Part shown: positions 38,774 to 48,173 of the stretch, piece by piece
Numbering within the stretch: the stretch's first letter is position 1
How the letters are laid out: every line of letters starts with the position of its first letter
Assembly (NCBI RefSeq): GCF_003336225.1
Contig: NZ_QPID01000003.1
Coordinates: 186,001 to 250,000 of the forward strand
DNA length: 64,000 nt
Direction of reading: 5' to 3'
DNA from: Corallincola holothuriorum
GTDB lineage: Bacteria; Pseudomonadota; Gammaproteobacteria; Enterobacterales; Neiellaceae
The notes under the pieces: model-generated
Told to the model about the DNA's origin: nothing
What the model saw: the letters and a program-made list of their open reading frames with translations, nothing else
Database searches by the model: none
Position numbers and translations under genes: made by a program

Positions 38774-39367
38774 ATGGCGAAACAAGCAAATCGTGCGCCC
38801 ACAGGGCAAATACGGATTATTGGTGGTCAATGGCGTGGCCGTCGCTTACCTGTGCTATCGGGGGATGGGCTACGACCGACTACTGATAGGGTGAAAGAAA
38901 CCCTGTTTAACTGGCTGATGCATGATGTCAGAGATGCGCGTTGTTTGGATCTGTTTGCCGGCAGTGGTGGACTTGGATTTGAGAGTTTGTCGCGCCATGC
39001 TCAATATACTTTGTTGATTGAAAAAGCGAAGCCGGTGGCGCTGCAACTGGAAAAAAATTTAGCGACATTAAAAGCCACCAGCGGTGAAGTGAAATGTGCT
39101 GATGCATTGACGCTACTGGCGCAAAAGCCACCGCAGCCGTTTGATATTATCTTTATCGATCCGCCATTTCGTCAGGGGCTACTGCATGATCTCTTTGCGC
39201 TGATTGAAACAAATGGTTGGCTGGCGAAAGATGGCATGGTTTATCTCGAAACTGAGCAGGAGTTGGTACTTCCTCCTTTGCCGCAGGCCTGGCGTTTGTA
39301 CCGGGAGAAAACCGCTGGCCAGGTGGCCTATCGATTGTTTCAGAATCAAGATGAAGGATCTGTTTGA
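38774..39367 (+). CDS. rsmD: 16S rRNA (guanine-966-N2)-methyltransferase RsmD
   Basis: 197 residues. SAM-binding DLFAGSGGLGFE and catalytic DPPF are visible, with the N-terminal RIIGGQWRGRRL and LRPTTDRVKETLFNWL typical of RsmD. It methylates G966 in the 30S subunit. Divergent from ftsY, as in E. coli. Confidence 0.96.
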   Translation: MAKQANRAPTGQIRIIGGQWRGRRLPVLSGDGLRPTTDRVKETLFNWLMHDVRDARCLDLFAGSGGLGFESLSRHAQYTLLIEKAKPVALQLEKNLATLKATSGEVKCADALTLLAQKPPQPFDIIFIDPPFRQGLLHDLFALIETNGWLAKDGMVYLETEQELVLPPLPQAWRLYREKTAGQVAYRLFQNQDEGSV

Positions 39368-39663
39368 TGTATAAAGTGATGCTGCCGTTGGGTTATCTCG
39401 TCATGTTGGGCGTTTGGGCGGTGTTTTTCAGTAACTTCTGGCAACCTTTTGCTGGAAACCTGTGTCTGGTGATGAAGCTGGTCATGGGTCTGGTGATTAT
39501 GATGCACCTCATTCAACTGGCCGTTTTTAAGGGGATTTTAGGGAGCCAGTTAAAACTTAGCGGTGCTGCAATCGTCGATATTATGCTGTTTGGCGTGTTT
39601 GCTTTGTGGCGTCGCTGGAACCAATTGTCTGCAGATAAGCCAGTTAAGGCTTCTTTTGATTAA
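39367..39663 (+). CDS. yhhL: DUF1145 small membrane protein (YhhL-like)
   Basis: 98 residues, three hydrophobic segments. It starts at the ATG that shares its A with the rsmD stop (TGATG), so it is translationally coupled. E. coli has the DUF1145 gene yhhL in the same place. Function unknown. Confidence 0.86.
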   Translation: MYKVMLPLGYLVMLGVWAVFFSNFWQPFAGNLCLVMKLVMGLVIMMHLIQLAVFKGILGSQLKLSGAAIVDIMLFGVFALWRRWNQLSADKPVKASFD

Positions 39664-39694
39664 GTCAGTGAGAGCCTAAATAACTCACTGACTT
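39662..39694. terminator. 11-bp stem-loop between convergent yhhL and the REC-GGDEF-EAL gene
   Basis: Arms AAGTCAGTGAG (39662-39672) and CTCACTGACTT (39684-39694), 11-base loop, then ATTTAAAA. The left arm overlaps the yhhL stop region. Can serve both strands. Confidence 0.65.
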
Positions 39695-39704
39695 ATTTAA
39701 AACA

Positions 39705-41552
39705 CTAGTTACTAGTTGCCGTTGCCAGTTTTTTCGCTGCTGGCAGCGCGTCAAACCCAGCCAGTAGAGTTTCTGTGGCAAACTTGGCGGGCATCGGTTT
39801 GGCGTAAAAGAAGCCCTGCAGGCGGTGACAGCCAGCCTTACTCAATTTTTCAGTTTGGGTGGTGGTTTCAACCCCCTCCGCGATCACTTCCATTTTCAGC
39901 GTGGTGGACATGGCGATAATTGCTTTTACGATCGCCATATCTTCGTTGTTGCAATCAATTTCGTTGACGAAAGAGCGGTCGATTTTTACCTGATCGATCG
40001 GTAAGCGACGCAAGTAGCTTAGCGATGAGTAACCCGTGCCGAAGTCGTCAATAGAGATAGACGTGCCCATCTCCTTGAGTTGGGTTAGGCGTTCAGTATT
40101 GAGCTCGATATCGCTCATGACAATGCTTTCTGTCATCTCTAGCTCGAGCAAAGATGCGGGTAGGTCCGCTTCCCTTAATGCTGTTTTTATCCGTTCTACC
40201 AGATTGGTTTTCTTGAAGTTAAGCGCTGAGACGTTAACCGCGACGGGGCAGGTGATCCCCATGTTTAACCATTCGCTGGCTTGGTGGCAGGCTTTGTGTA
40301 ATACCCAATTATCAATATCGACAATCAGTCCAGATTCTTCTGCCAGCGGGATGAATTCGGCCGGGGAGACGATACCGTGTTTCGGGTGATCCCAACGCAC
40401 CAGCGCTTCGACGCCGATAAATTTCCGCTGTTGCACATCTACTTTCGGCTGGTAAGCGACTCTGAGTTCATTGTTGTCGATAGCTTTGCGTAACTCGTTT
40501 TCCATCCGCAACCGCTGCAATGCTCTGGCGTTCATTTCACCGCTATAGAACTGGAATCGACCTCGCCCTTTGGCTTTGGCGTTATACATTGCCGTGTCAG
40601 CATTTTTTAGCAGCGAGTCGATTTCGTCGCCATCATCGGGGTAGATAGCGATGCCGATACTGGGGGTTACTACCACCTCATAGCTGTCCACCACCATCGG
40701 CTGAGAGATACTTTCAATCACGCGGCTGGCGACGCGAGCGACATCTTCGTTTTGTGCCACTTGCGTCAAGCAGATAGTGAATTCATCGCCACCAAGGCGC
40801 GCCAGCGACATATCTTCTAATCTATCTACGCCGCGCGTCAGCAGATCACCGGGACGTAGGCGGGTTTTTAGTTGTTCAGCGACGCGATTCAGCAGTTTAT
40901 CGCCGAAGGCGTGACCTAGGGTATCGTTAAAGCGTTTGAACTGGTCGAGATCGATAAATAGCAGTGCGGCCTTCAATCCTTCACGCTTGGCTTGCGCAAT
41001 ACTACGCTGCAAATCTTCGTTGAACATCTGGCGGTTCGGTAGGCCAGTCAAGTTATCGAAGTAAGCCAATACTCGCAGGCGCTCTTCGTTCTGTTTGAGG
41101 TGCTCTTCGTTACGCTTTAGTCGTTCCTCATTGCGTTTTAGATCGCGGAAGGCGCGACTGGCGCGCAGCATATAACGCACCCGCTGGCCAAGGATCTGCC
41201 AGGTAATCGGCTTGGCCAAGAAATCGGTTGCACCACTTTCATAGGCGCGATTGATTGAGCTGAGATCATCTGAAGAGGTCACCATCACCACTGGTACATC
41301 AGCGCCCAACGGTGATTGACGGATAACTTCACAGACCTCATAGCCGGAAAAATGAGGCATGCTAACGTCTAGCAGCACCAGATCAGGGGAGTGCTGTTTA
41401 TACATCTCCAGGGCTTGTTTGCCATCGGCCGCCTCAATGACTGTGATAACTTCACGTTCCAGCGTTTCCCGCATCATCAAACGAATGGTGATGTCATCGT
41501 CGCACACCAGTACAACGGGTTTCTCTGTTAGTGGTGCGGGTACAGCATGCAT
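39705..41552 (-). CDS. REC-GGDEF-EAL response regulator
   Basis: 615 residues, soluble. The receiver (about 12-130) has CDDD, Asp62 in LLDVSMP, VTSSD and LAKPI. A linker repeats RNEERLK / RNEEHLK / QNEERLR in seven-residue steps, a likely coiled coil. The GGDEF domain keeps LGGDEF, and the EAL domain keeps EALVRW, EMTESI, DDFGTGYSS and EGVET, so both halves look catalytically competent. A dozen extra residues sit between RPGD and ARLGGDEF, which should disturb the usual inhibitory site. It starts directly at the stop of the propeller kinase gene (TAA then ATG), so the kinase is its likely phospho-donor. Confidence 0.93.
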   Translation of the reverse strand: MHAVPAPLTEKPVVLVCDDDITIRLMMRETLEREVITVIEAADGKQALEMYKQHSPDLVLLDVSMPHFSGYEVCEVIRQSPLGADVPVVMVTSSDDLSSINRAYESGATDFLAKPITWQILGQRVRYMLRASRAFRDLKRNEERLKRNEEHLKQNEERLRVLAYFDNLTGLPNRQMFNEDLQRSIAQAKREGLKAALLFIDLDQFKRFNDTLGHAFGDKLLNRVAEQLKTRLRPGDLLTRGVDRLEDMSLARLGGDEFTICLTQVAQNEDVARVASRVIESISQPMVVDSYEVVVTPSIGIAIYPDDGDEIDSLLKNADTAMYNAKAKGRGRFQFYSGEMNARALQRLRMENELRKAIDNNELRVAYQPKVDVQQRKFIGVEALVRWDHPKHGIVSPAEFIPLAEESGLIVDIDNWVLHKACHQASEWLNMGITCPVAVNVSALNFKKTNLVERIKTALREADLPASLLELEMTESIVMSDIELNTERLTQLKEMGTSISIDDFGTGYSSLSYLRRLPIDQVKIDRSFVNEIDCNNEDMAIVKAIIAMSTTLKMEVIAEGVETTTQTEKLSKAGCHRLQGFFYAKPMPAKFATETLLAGFDALPAAKKLATATSN

Positions 41553-44500
41553 TTAAGGCGTCCTAATTACGTCACTGAGAGCATCGATAGCTTGAAGATA
41601 ACATTCCTCTAATCCTACCAGTAACGCTTTACAGGAGGCTAGATCCCCGTCACGGGCTGTCAGCTCTATTTGATGACTGAGCTGTTTTAGGCGTTTAGCG
41701 CCAACATTGGAGCTGAGCGATTTGATGGCATGGGCACAAGCCGCTATCTGTTGGCGGTCACGGTTATTCAGTGCTTGTTTTAATTCGCTCAGCTTGTTGG
41801 CAACCTCTTCTTTAAAGGCACTAAAGACACGGTTGAGGATATCGCTACCTGTTTCCTGCTGGATCTGACGGATATTATTAATCGCTGCCATATCAACAAC
41901 GTCGTCACTGTCATTTTGCTGTACTGCACCAGCGGGTGCGGCAGACATTATCTGTTCGTGGCTATGTAATTCCGCAGGCAAAAACTCTTCTAGTGCATCA
42001 TAGAGCTGGCGCAGTGTGAGTGGCTTAGTCAGATAGCCATTCATGCCACCCTGCAAACAGCGCTGGCGTTCGGTGTCCATCATCCCCGCGGTCACTACCA
42101 GAATGGGGGTTGCAGGCTTGTTGGTTTCAACTTCGAATTGCCGGATCTGCTTTGCTGCTTCATATCCATTCAGTCGGGGCATCTGCCAATCCATCAGTAC
42201 CAGATCGACGGGGTGTTGTTTGAACGTGCTGACCGCTTCTCTGCCGTCGGCAGCAATGAACACCTGGCAGCCCATCATTTCAAGCATTGCGCGCAGCACT
42301 TCCTGATTGGCGAACGTGTCTTCCGCGACCATGATCGATGCGTTAAAGCGATTCATTACATCGCTGTTGTCTCGGAAGCTGGTCATTCCCTGCTGGCCGG
42401 GGATAGGTTGATTGGTCGCGATACTTAAGGCGATATGCAGTGTGCGACCGTCAATTGGTTTAGTCAGACGTTGGCAGTGCCTCAGTTCATCACTCAGCTG
42501 TTCGGTAGCGATTGGCGTGAGTAAGATTAAGCGGCGCTGTGTTTGCGTCGGTAGGCTAGAGAGCATCTGGATCTCTTCCCGCCTTAGCAGCTGAATATCA
42601 GCAATGACACAGTTTTCACTGCCCGGTTCGAGCAGAGCGGCGAGCAGCGGCGTTTCACCTACTGGGCGAGCGTGGATGCCGAGTAGTGCTAACTGGCTAC
42701 TGACCATCGCCTCGACACCGGGTGAACACAGCGCGGTACGGACGTCACCTCTGATGGCTAAATAGTTACCTGAGGTTGGTCCGTTATTGACGTTAACCAG
42801 GGGCATTAAGATGCTAAAGCAGCTGCCTTGATCTGGTGTTGACTCGACAAACAGCTCACCTTTCATCAATTCCACCAGCTGCTTACAGATCGACAGACCC
42901 AAACCTGTGCCCCCAAAGCGGCGGGTGGTAGAGACATCGGCCTGAGAAAATGCGTCAAAAACGTGATCTAGTGCTTCAGACGTCATACCGATGCCACTGT
43001 CTTTAACGCTGATGCGTATCCCTTCGAGCTCCTGAGTGAGCACGACGTCGACTTCCCCCTCCTGAGTAAACTTCACTGCGTTGCTGACTAAGTTGGCAAG
43101 GATCTGGCGTAATCGGTTGGCATCGCCAATGACTAGCTCAGGTAAGCGGTGGTCGACAATATAGTTAATCTCAAGCCCTTTACGTTGTGCCTGATCCGCA
43201 AACAGGTAGCAGGTCTCAGAGACCAGCTGTTTAATATCAAACTGCAATTGTTCAAGTTCAACTTTACCCGCCTCAATTTTTGAGTAATCGAGCAGGTTGT
43301 TAATTAACCCCAATAGCATCTCGCCGGATCTATGGGTGGTGATCGCGAAACGTCGCTGCTGTTCGCTAAGGGGGGACCGCAATAACAGCTCTGTCATCCC
43401 CAACACACTATTCATCGGTGTGCGGATCTCATGACTAATGTTGGCTAAGAATGCGGTTTTTGATTGATTGGCTTCTTCTGCTCTTTCTTTAGCGTCATTT
43501 AACTCTTCAACGGTATGCCCCAGCTGCTGGTTGAGTTGCACCAAATCGTCGGTGCGAGCGGCAACTTCCCTCTCTAGCGCTTGTTTTTGCTCATAAGCGA
43601 GGCGTGTTTTCGCCCGTTGCTTCTGCCAGAAATGCCACACTATAAAACCAAGCATCAAGGCATATAAGGTATATGCCCACCAGGTTCGCCATGGTGGAGG
43701 TGTGATGGTGATGTCTAGGGTCATGGGGGGGCCGTCCCAGACGTTAGGGGAAAGAGCGGCTTGAACGATTAAAGAATAATGGCCTGGAGCTAGGTTGGTG
43801 AATGTCGCTCGATTCTGATCGCCGATCTCTACCCAGTCATTGTCAAATGGTTCTAATCTATATCGATATGTTACTCTTTTGGGGCTCGCAAACTCTAACG
43901 CAGAGAATTCGAAAGAGAGCAGATAATCCATATAGTTAAATGTAATATTTTTTAAGTTGTGAGTAGCGACGTTGAACTCTTGTTTACGATTCAGTCTGTA
44001 AACATTGGTTAAAACAATCCCTGGCGCTCGTTTTTGTGCTGTCAACTGAGTTGGATGGAATCTATTATATCCTTTGTTTCCACCGAACATGAGTTCGCCA
44101 TTCGAGGTTTTAAATCCTGCACCAAAGTTAAAATCATTATCCTGTAAACCATGAGAACGACTGAAATTATTCCTATGTAAAGTAAAAGGATCTATTTGTG
44201 TTAATCCTTTATTACTGCTTAGCCAAAGTTGATGCGAGTCATCAAAAACTGCAGAATAAAATTTATAACCATTTAAATCCAAATTGGAACTTATTTCCTT
44301 GTAGCCATCTATTCCTAGTTTTCTTGATTCTGGAGGCCAAACTAATATTGAGTTTTCGAAAACAATCCACAGGTTGGCATCATTGTCTTCGACTATCTCT
44401 GTAACGAATCCTCTAGAGCTATTCGATGAGCTCTCAATTAAAAACCGAGTGAAATCTTTAGTTTCAGGGTTGTACCTATTTAATCCGCTATCAGTGCCTA

Positions 44501-46055
44501 TCCACAGTTCGCCACTGCTATCTTCGTATATCTCTAATACCTTGTTGCTATTTAAAGACTGGTCTTCTAGCTCGTCATGCTGGAAACGTTGAAAGGTAAG
44601 ACCATCTTCATTGAGGGCATTTAGACCACCACCGAATGTACCAATCCAAATTTTTTCATTACTGTCTATGAAAATTCTAGTGATGGCATTACTACTTATT
44701 GAATTATCGTCTGATGGTGAATTTTCAAACTGTTTAACCTTTCCTGATAATAGGTCTATTTTTTCTAGTCCTTTAGAGCGTGTCCCGAGCCATAGAACAT
44801 CACCTTGTCCTTTAAGACACATGATTCTTAATGTGTTTTCTTTATTTGGGCTAATAAAATCATACGGCTTAGGATATTTTTCTCCTTTTGGATGTCGAGC
44901 TAGTCCATCATATGTCCCAATCCAAATGTCATTATTTGTTTCTGCAAAACTAAATACGATATTATTAGATAGACCTCTATTAGTATCTGTAGTTTCAAAG
45001 TTGTTTTTAACGCCAACATAAACACCAGAAAAAGTACCTACCCACATAATCCCTGTATGATCTTGATATATATTTAAGATCATGTTTCCAGATAAACTGT
45101 TATTTTGAGTAGGATATGGCGCTATTGCGTCGATTTCTTCATCATAGACAGCTAATCCTCGTTCCGTTCCAATCCAAACAGTCCCATTAAGATCTTCAAA
45201 CAATACGCGTATCAACCCGTCTGAGCTAAGTCGACTTGTATTGACTAATTTAAATTTACCATCTTGAGCTAGAGTATAAATTTGATGGTTTTCGCTTCCG
45301 ATCCAAATTATTCCATTCTTATCTTCTAATAGTGCGGTTACTTTTATTGGTGTATCTATTCCGTTGATTTTTCCTAAGAGAGGAAAGTGTTTAATATGAC
45401 CACTGTTTGGTGAATATCTTACTAGTCCATTGCCATCTGTTCCTAGCCATATATTTCCTTCGTGATCTTCAGTAATAGAGAGTAGGGTGTTTTCTGATAC
45501 GAGTTGCTGTAATGCTATTGAACCGCAATCAGTGTATATTCTTTCTAATGTGCTGAAACAACTAAGTCCTCCGCCATCAAGACCCAGCCATATTTTTCCT
45601 GAGCTATCAAGGAATGTTCTCCATAAATATCGTGATTTACTATATTGAGGTAGAGGATATCTAGAGAATGTTTTTCCATCTTCGTTTATTAGATTTAATC
45701 CGTCAGCAAAAGTAGCTGCCCAAATATTTTCGCTTTCCGTTTCTTGTATTATATCAATAACATTATTTGCAGAGATTGAAGTGCCATCTTCTTTGATGTT
45801 TGTAAAGGTCTTTGCTTCATTCCCGTTTAATCTTATCAAGCCATTCTGGGTGGCGAGCCAAATAAATCCTTTTCTATCTTCCAATAGTTTTTTTATTGTT
45901 CTTTGAAATACTTTATCATTGAGCTCAGCTAGTGAAAATTGATAGCTTTCTGGTGAATTGGATAATACTGCTTTGTTTGTTAAACAAAGCAGTATGAAAA
46001 TGAGGTATTGAAAAAATCGTCCAACATAATATTTTTCGTTATTCAACAATCTCAT
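41553..46055 (-). CDS. Two-component-propeller hybrid histidine kinase with receiver and HPt
   Basis: 1500 residues. A signal/anchor segment (about 15-32), then 14 Reg_prop repeats built on W-(I/L)-G-T-x-x-G-L (about 45-690), suggesting two seven-bladed propellers, a Y_Y_Y domain (about 695-765), a membrane segment (about 775-792), coiled coil, HisKA with His875 in SHEIRTP, HATPase (SNAVKFT, DSGIGM, GGTGLGL), a degenerate receiver-like segment (about 1105-1220), a receiver with Asp1289 in LMDWQMP and an HPt with His1442 in HAIKSLSS. The architecture recalls the hybrid two-component systems that sense extracellular sugars or polymers. The part coding for the propellers is markedly AT-rich. Middle gene of the protease-kinase-regulator operon. 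Confidence 0.93.
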   Translation of the reverse strand: MRLLNNEKYYVGRFFQYLIFILLCLTNKAVLSNSPESYQFSLAELNDKVFQRTIKKLLEDRKGFIWLATQNGLIRLNGNEAKTFTNIKEDGTSISANNVIDIIQETESENIWAATFADGLNLINEDGKTFSRYPLPQYSKSRYLWRTFLDSSGKIWLGLDGGGLSCFSTLERIYTDCGSIALQQLVSENTLLSITEDHEGNIWLGTDGNGLVRYSPNSGHIKHFPLLGKINGIDTPIKVTALLEDKNGIIWIGSENHQIYTLAQDGKFKLVNTSRLSSDGLIRVLFEDLNGTVWIGTERGLAVYDEEIDAIAPYPTQNNSLSGNMILNIYQDHTGIMWVGTFSGVYVGVKNNFETTDTNRGLSNNIVFSFAETNNDIWIGTYDGLARHPKGEKYPKPYDFISPNKENTLRIMCLKGQGDVLWLGTRSKGLEKIDLLSGKVKQFENSPSDDNSISSNAITRIFIDSNEKIWIGTFGGGLNALNEDGLTFQRFQHDELEDQSLNSNKVLEIYEDSSGELWIGTDSGLNRYNPETKDFTRFLIESSSNSSRGFVTEIVEDNDANLWIVFENSILVWPPESRKLGIDGYKEISSNLDLNGYKFYSAVFDDSHQLWLSSNKGLTQIDPFTLHRNNFSRSHGLQDNDFNFGAGFKTSNGELMFGGNKGYNRFHPTQLTAQKRAPGIVLTNVYRLNRKQEFNVATHNLKNITFNYMDYLLSFEFSALEFASPKRVTYRYRLEPFDNDWVEIGDQNRATFTNLAPGHYSLIVQAALSPNVWDGPPMTLDITITPPPWRTWWAYTLYALMLGFIVWHFWQKQRAKTRLAYEQKQALEREVAARTDDLVQLNQQLGHTVEELNDAKERAEEANQSKTAFLANISHEIRTPMNSVLGMTELLLRSPLSEQQRRFAITTHRSGEMLLGLINNLLDYSKIEAGKVELEQLQFDIKQLVSETCYLFADQAQRKGLEINYIVDHRLPELVIGDANRLRQILANLVSNAVKFTQEGEVDVVLTQELEGIRISVKDSGIGMTSEALDHVFDAFSQADVSTTRRFGGTGLGLSICKQLVELMKGELFVESTPDQGSCFSILMPLVNVNNGPTSGNYLAIRGDVRTALCSPGVEAMVSSQLALLGIHARPVGETPLLAALLEPGSENCVIADIQLLRREEIQMLSSLPTQTQRRLILLTPIATEQLSDELRHCQRLTKPIDGRTLHIALSIATNQPIPGQQGMTSFRDNSDVMNRFNASIMVAEDTFANQEVLRAMLEMMGCQVFIAADGREAVSTFKQHPVDLVLMDWQMPRLNGYEAAKQIRQFEVETNKPATPILVVTAGMMDTERQRCLQGGMNGYLTKPLTLRQLYDALEEFLPAELHSHEQIMSAAPAGAVQQNDSDDVVDMAAINNIRQIQQETGSDILNRVFSAFKEEVANKLSELKQALNNRDRQQIAACAHAIKSLSSNVGAKRLKQLSHQIELTARDGDLASCKALLVGLEECYLQAIDALSDVIRTP

Positions 46056-46076
46056 TTTTATTTTTCTCTTAGGTTG

Positions 46077-48173
46077 TTATTGATGTGGTACCCAATTTGA
46101 GCTAACAACATAGGAACGGTGACTATCATCTATACTGGCTTGATATAGATTACCAACCTGCCACTGGTTTGTTACCTGCCACTGGTTTGTTACCTGCCAC
46201 TGGTTTGTTACTTGCCATTGGTTTGTTACCTGCCACTGGTTTGTTACCTGCCACTGGTTTGTTACCTGCCACTGGTTTGTTACTTGCCATTGGTTTGTTG
46301 CTTGCCAAAGTGGCAAGTCTGAACCGTTTATGCCAAACCGGCCTTGCTCGTCTTGAAAAGCTGGGCCTTGAAAGTGCTCGGTATCAGCTATATCTGCAGT
46401 TATATTCAAACCTTGATTCGCGCAATCTTGCGCTTCGCTTTCAATCGCATTTTTGGCATTTAGGTAACCAGCACCTTGCTGAAACACGCTATAAATCGGT
46501 TCGCCATTGTCATCTACAGCAAAAGCCGATGTCGCAATCAGCCGGCATTTTACGGTATCTGGCGTTAATGTGGGATCGGCACTTAGTAAAAGTGCGGCAA
46601 TGCCCGATGTTACGCCGGCGGCTTGTGATGAGCCCGATACCATCAAATGATTGCCAAGCTGATATTGCGGGAATTGTTGTGACAGTGCTGTGATTGGTTC
46701 AACGATCCCCAACATATGTCCACCGGGTGCTACGGCTTCTGGTTTCACAAACGCTTCATGGGTCGGCCCTGCAGATGAGAAGCTAGCAAGAAAATCATCG
46801 GAGATATCATCGGGGGTATAGTTATCACTGACGGCGCCGACCGTCATCACATAAGGTACGTTACCTGGCACACCTATGGTCATCGCCTCTGGACCGTTGT
46901 TACCAGCCGCTGCCACAACGAAAATACCGGCTTGCCAGGCCTGCATCACCGCTTGGTTGATTGGATCGTCCCAATAGTAAGAGGAGGGGGGAGCACTGAA
47001 TGATAGGTTGAGCACGCGTATGTTGTGCTCATCTTTATGGTCGATGACGAACTGAATCGCTCGAATAACATCCAGATAAGTGGCTTTGCCCTCGACATCA
47101 AACGCTTTAACAATAACCAAATCTGCATCGGGAGCCACACCATGGTACGCGCCGGTAAAGGCACCCTCGGCTGTACTTTCCAGGCTGCTGGCGATCATTG
47201 AAGCAATATGGGAGCCATGACCATTCTCATCTAATGCGCTGCCTTCGAGATCCTGAATGGCATCATAAGTGGCTAGAATACGGCTTTCCAGTTGGGTGTT
47301 TTGACCCAAACCGCTATTGGCTGACCAAATTCCCGAATCGATAACGGCAACAGTGACTCCGGCACCTGTATTGCCTTCGGAATGGACTTGGTCGGCATCA
47401 ATAGGATGAGTGTAATAGCTGTTTTCGACACTGTTATCTAAGCCGTCATAGCCGGTAACTAATTTGGTTTCGCAACCTTCTGCAAACCCAGCTATCAGCT
47501 GGAAGTCGGATTGCTCAGCGATGTTGTATAGCGGTTCGTTATTGACGAAATTGAGTTGCAGGTTGACTTGACCATCGCTAGGGATTTGACGCGCCAGTGC
47601 GGTTGACAACATCTGCTCTGAGGTTTGCAATAAACTGCCACTTGGCATCTCGGCTTCATCCAGCTCCTCATATAACAGGTCACCAAAAGTGATACTGGTC
47701 AGTTGCCCATAGCTTTCCGGCCAATTGAAATCGATTTGCGACAGCGTAATTGGCTCGCTTCCCATATTGAACAATGACCAGCTGATATGGTCTTGCTCAA
47801 TTTTCAGGATATGGTCGCCTGTGACACCACAACCCGTTACCGAGTCCAGTGTTGCAACGCCATTGGCCTGGATCCGTCTTACCAGACTGGATTGGCTCAG
47901 GGCGTTTATCTGTTGCTGCGTCAGTTCCGCACCCACTGCATTGATCACATCCAACTGGTGAGTGACTTTGCCGCCAAGATCAGTCACCAGTTTGGCGAGT
48001 TGTTCAGTGTCTTTCCCCTGGATCAGTACTTGACTGGTGGGGGCGGTAACGTCGACCGCTTGATGATTTTGGTACACCGCATATGTGCTAAATGCGGAGA
48101 AAACAAAAGTGGCTGATATAAACAGCATATTACGTAGTGAACGCTTTTTGCTGTTGGAACTGTGCTGCGTCAT
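46077..48173 (-). CDS. Secreted subtilisin-like serine protease with Trp-rich repeat tail
   Basis: 698 residues, S8 family. An N-terminal basic and hydrophobic segment (about 10-33) suggests export. An inhibitor-I9-like propeptide (about 45-108) is followed by an unfamiliar beta-rich region (about 112-255), then the catalytic domain with Asp279 (AVIDSGIW), His319 (GHGSH), oxyanion Asn425 (AAGNNG) and Ser516 (SGSSQAAG, where GTSMA is usual). The C-terminus carries eight copies of the hexapeptide TNQWQV (18-bp DNA units) and a short tail. First gene of the operon, 21 bases before the propeller kinase. The substrate is unknown; it could cleave a surface protein or generate the kinase's signal, which is inference. 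Confidence 0.92.
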   Translation of the reverse strand: MTQHSSNSKKRSLRNMLFISATFVFSAFSTYAVYQNHQAVDVTAPTSQVLIQGKDTEQLAKLVTDLGGKVTHQLDVINAVGAELTQQQINALSQSSLVRRIQANGVATLDSVTGCGVTGDHILKIEQDHISWSLFNMGSEPITLSQIDFNWPESYGQLTSITFGDLLYEELDEAEMPSGSLLQTSEQMLSTALARQIPSDGQVNLQLNFVNNEPLYNIAEQSDFQLIAGFAEGCETKLVTGYDGLDNSVENSYYTHPIDADQVHSEGNTGAGVTVAVIDSGIWSANSGLGQNTQLESRILATYDAIQDLEGSALDENGHGSHIASMIASSLESTAEGAFTGAYHGVAPDADLVIVKAFDVEGKATYLDVIRAIQFVIDHKDEHNIRVLNLSFSAPPSSYYWDDPINQAVMQAWQAGIFVVAAAGNNGPEAMTIGVPGNVPYVMTVGAVSDNYTPDDISDDFLASFSSAGPTHEAFVKPEAVAPGGHMLGIVEPITALSQQFPQYQLGNHLMVSGSSQAAGVTSGIAALLLSADPTLTPDTVKCRLIATSAFAVDDNGEPIYSVFQQGAGYLNAKNAIESEAQDCANQGLNITADIADTEHFQGPAFQDEQGRFGINGSDLPLWQATNQWQVTNQWQVTNQWQVTNQWQVTNQWQVTNQWQVTNQWQVTNQWQVGNLYQASIDDSHRSYVVSSNWVPHQ
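46156..46299 (-). repeat. Eight 18-bp tandem repeats in the protease gene
   Basis: Eight in-frame units with consensus ACCTGCCACTGGTTTGTT on the plus strand. Units 4 and 8 share the same variants (ACTTGCCATTGG...), so units 5-8 repeat units 1-4 as a 72-bp block. They encode TNQWQV hexapeptides. Confidence 0.95.

Noticed and set aside
46156-46299. Possible CRISPR array
   Set aside because: Units are contiguous 18-mers without spacers and are in frame within a protease gene.
46169-46693. Long plus-strand reading frame with LLPATG-like repeats
   Set aside because: It is the antisense shadow of the 18-bp repeat array in the protease gene, which has full S8 motifs on the other strand. The LPATG strings are not sortase signals here.
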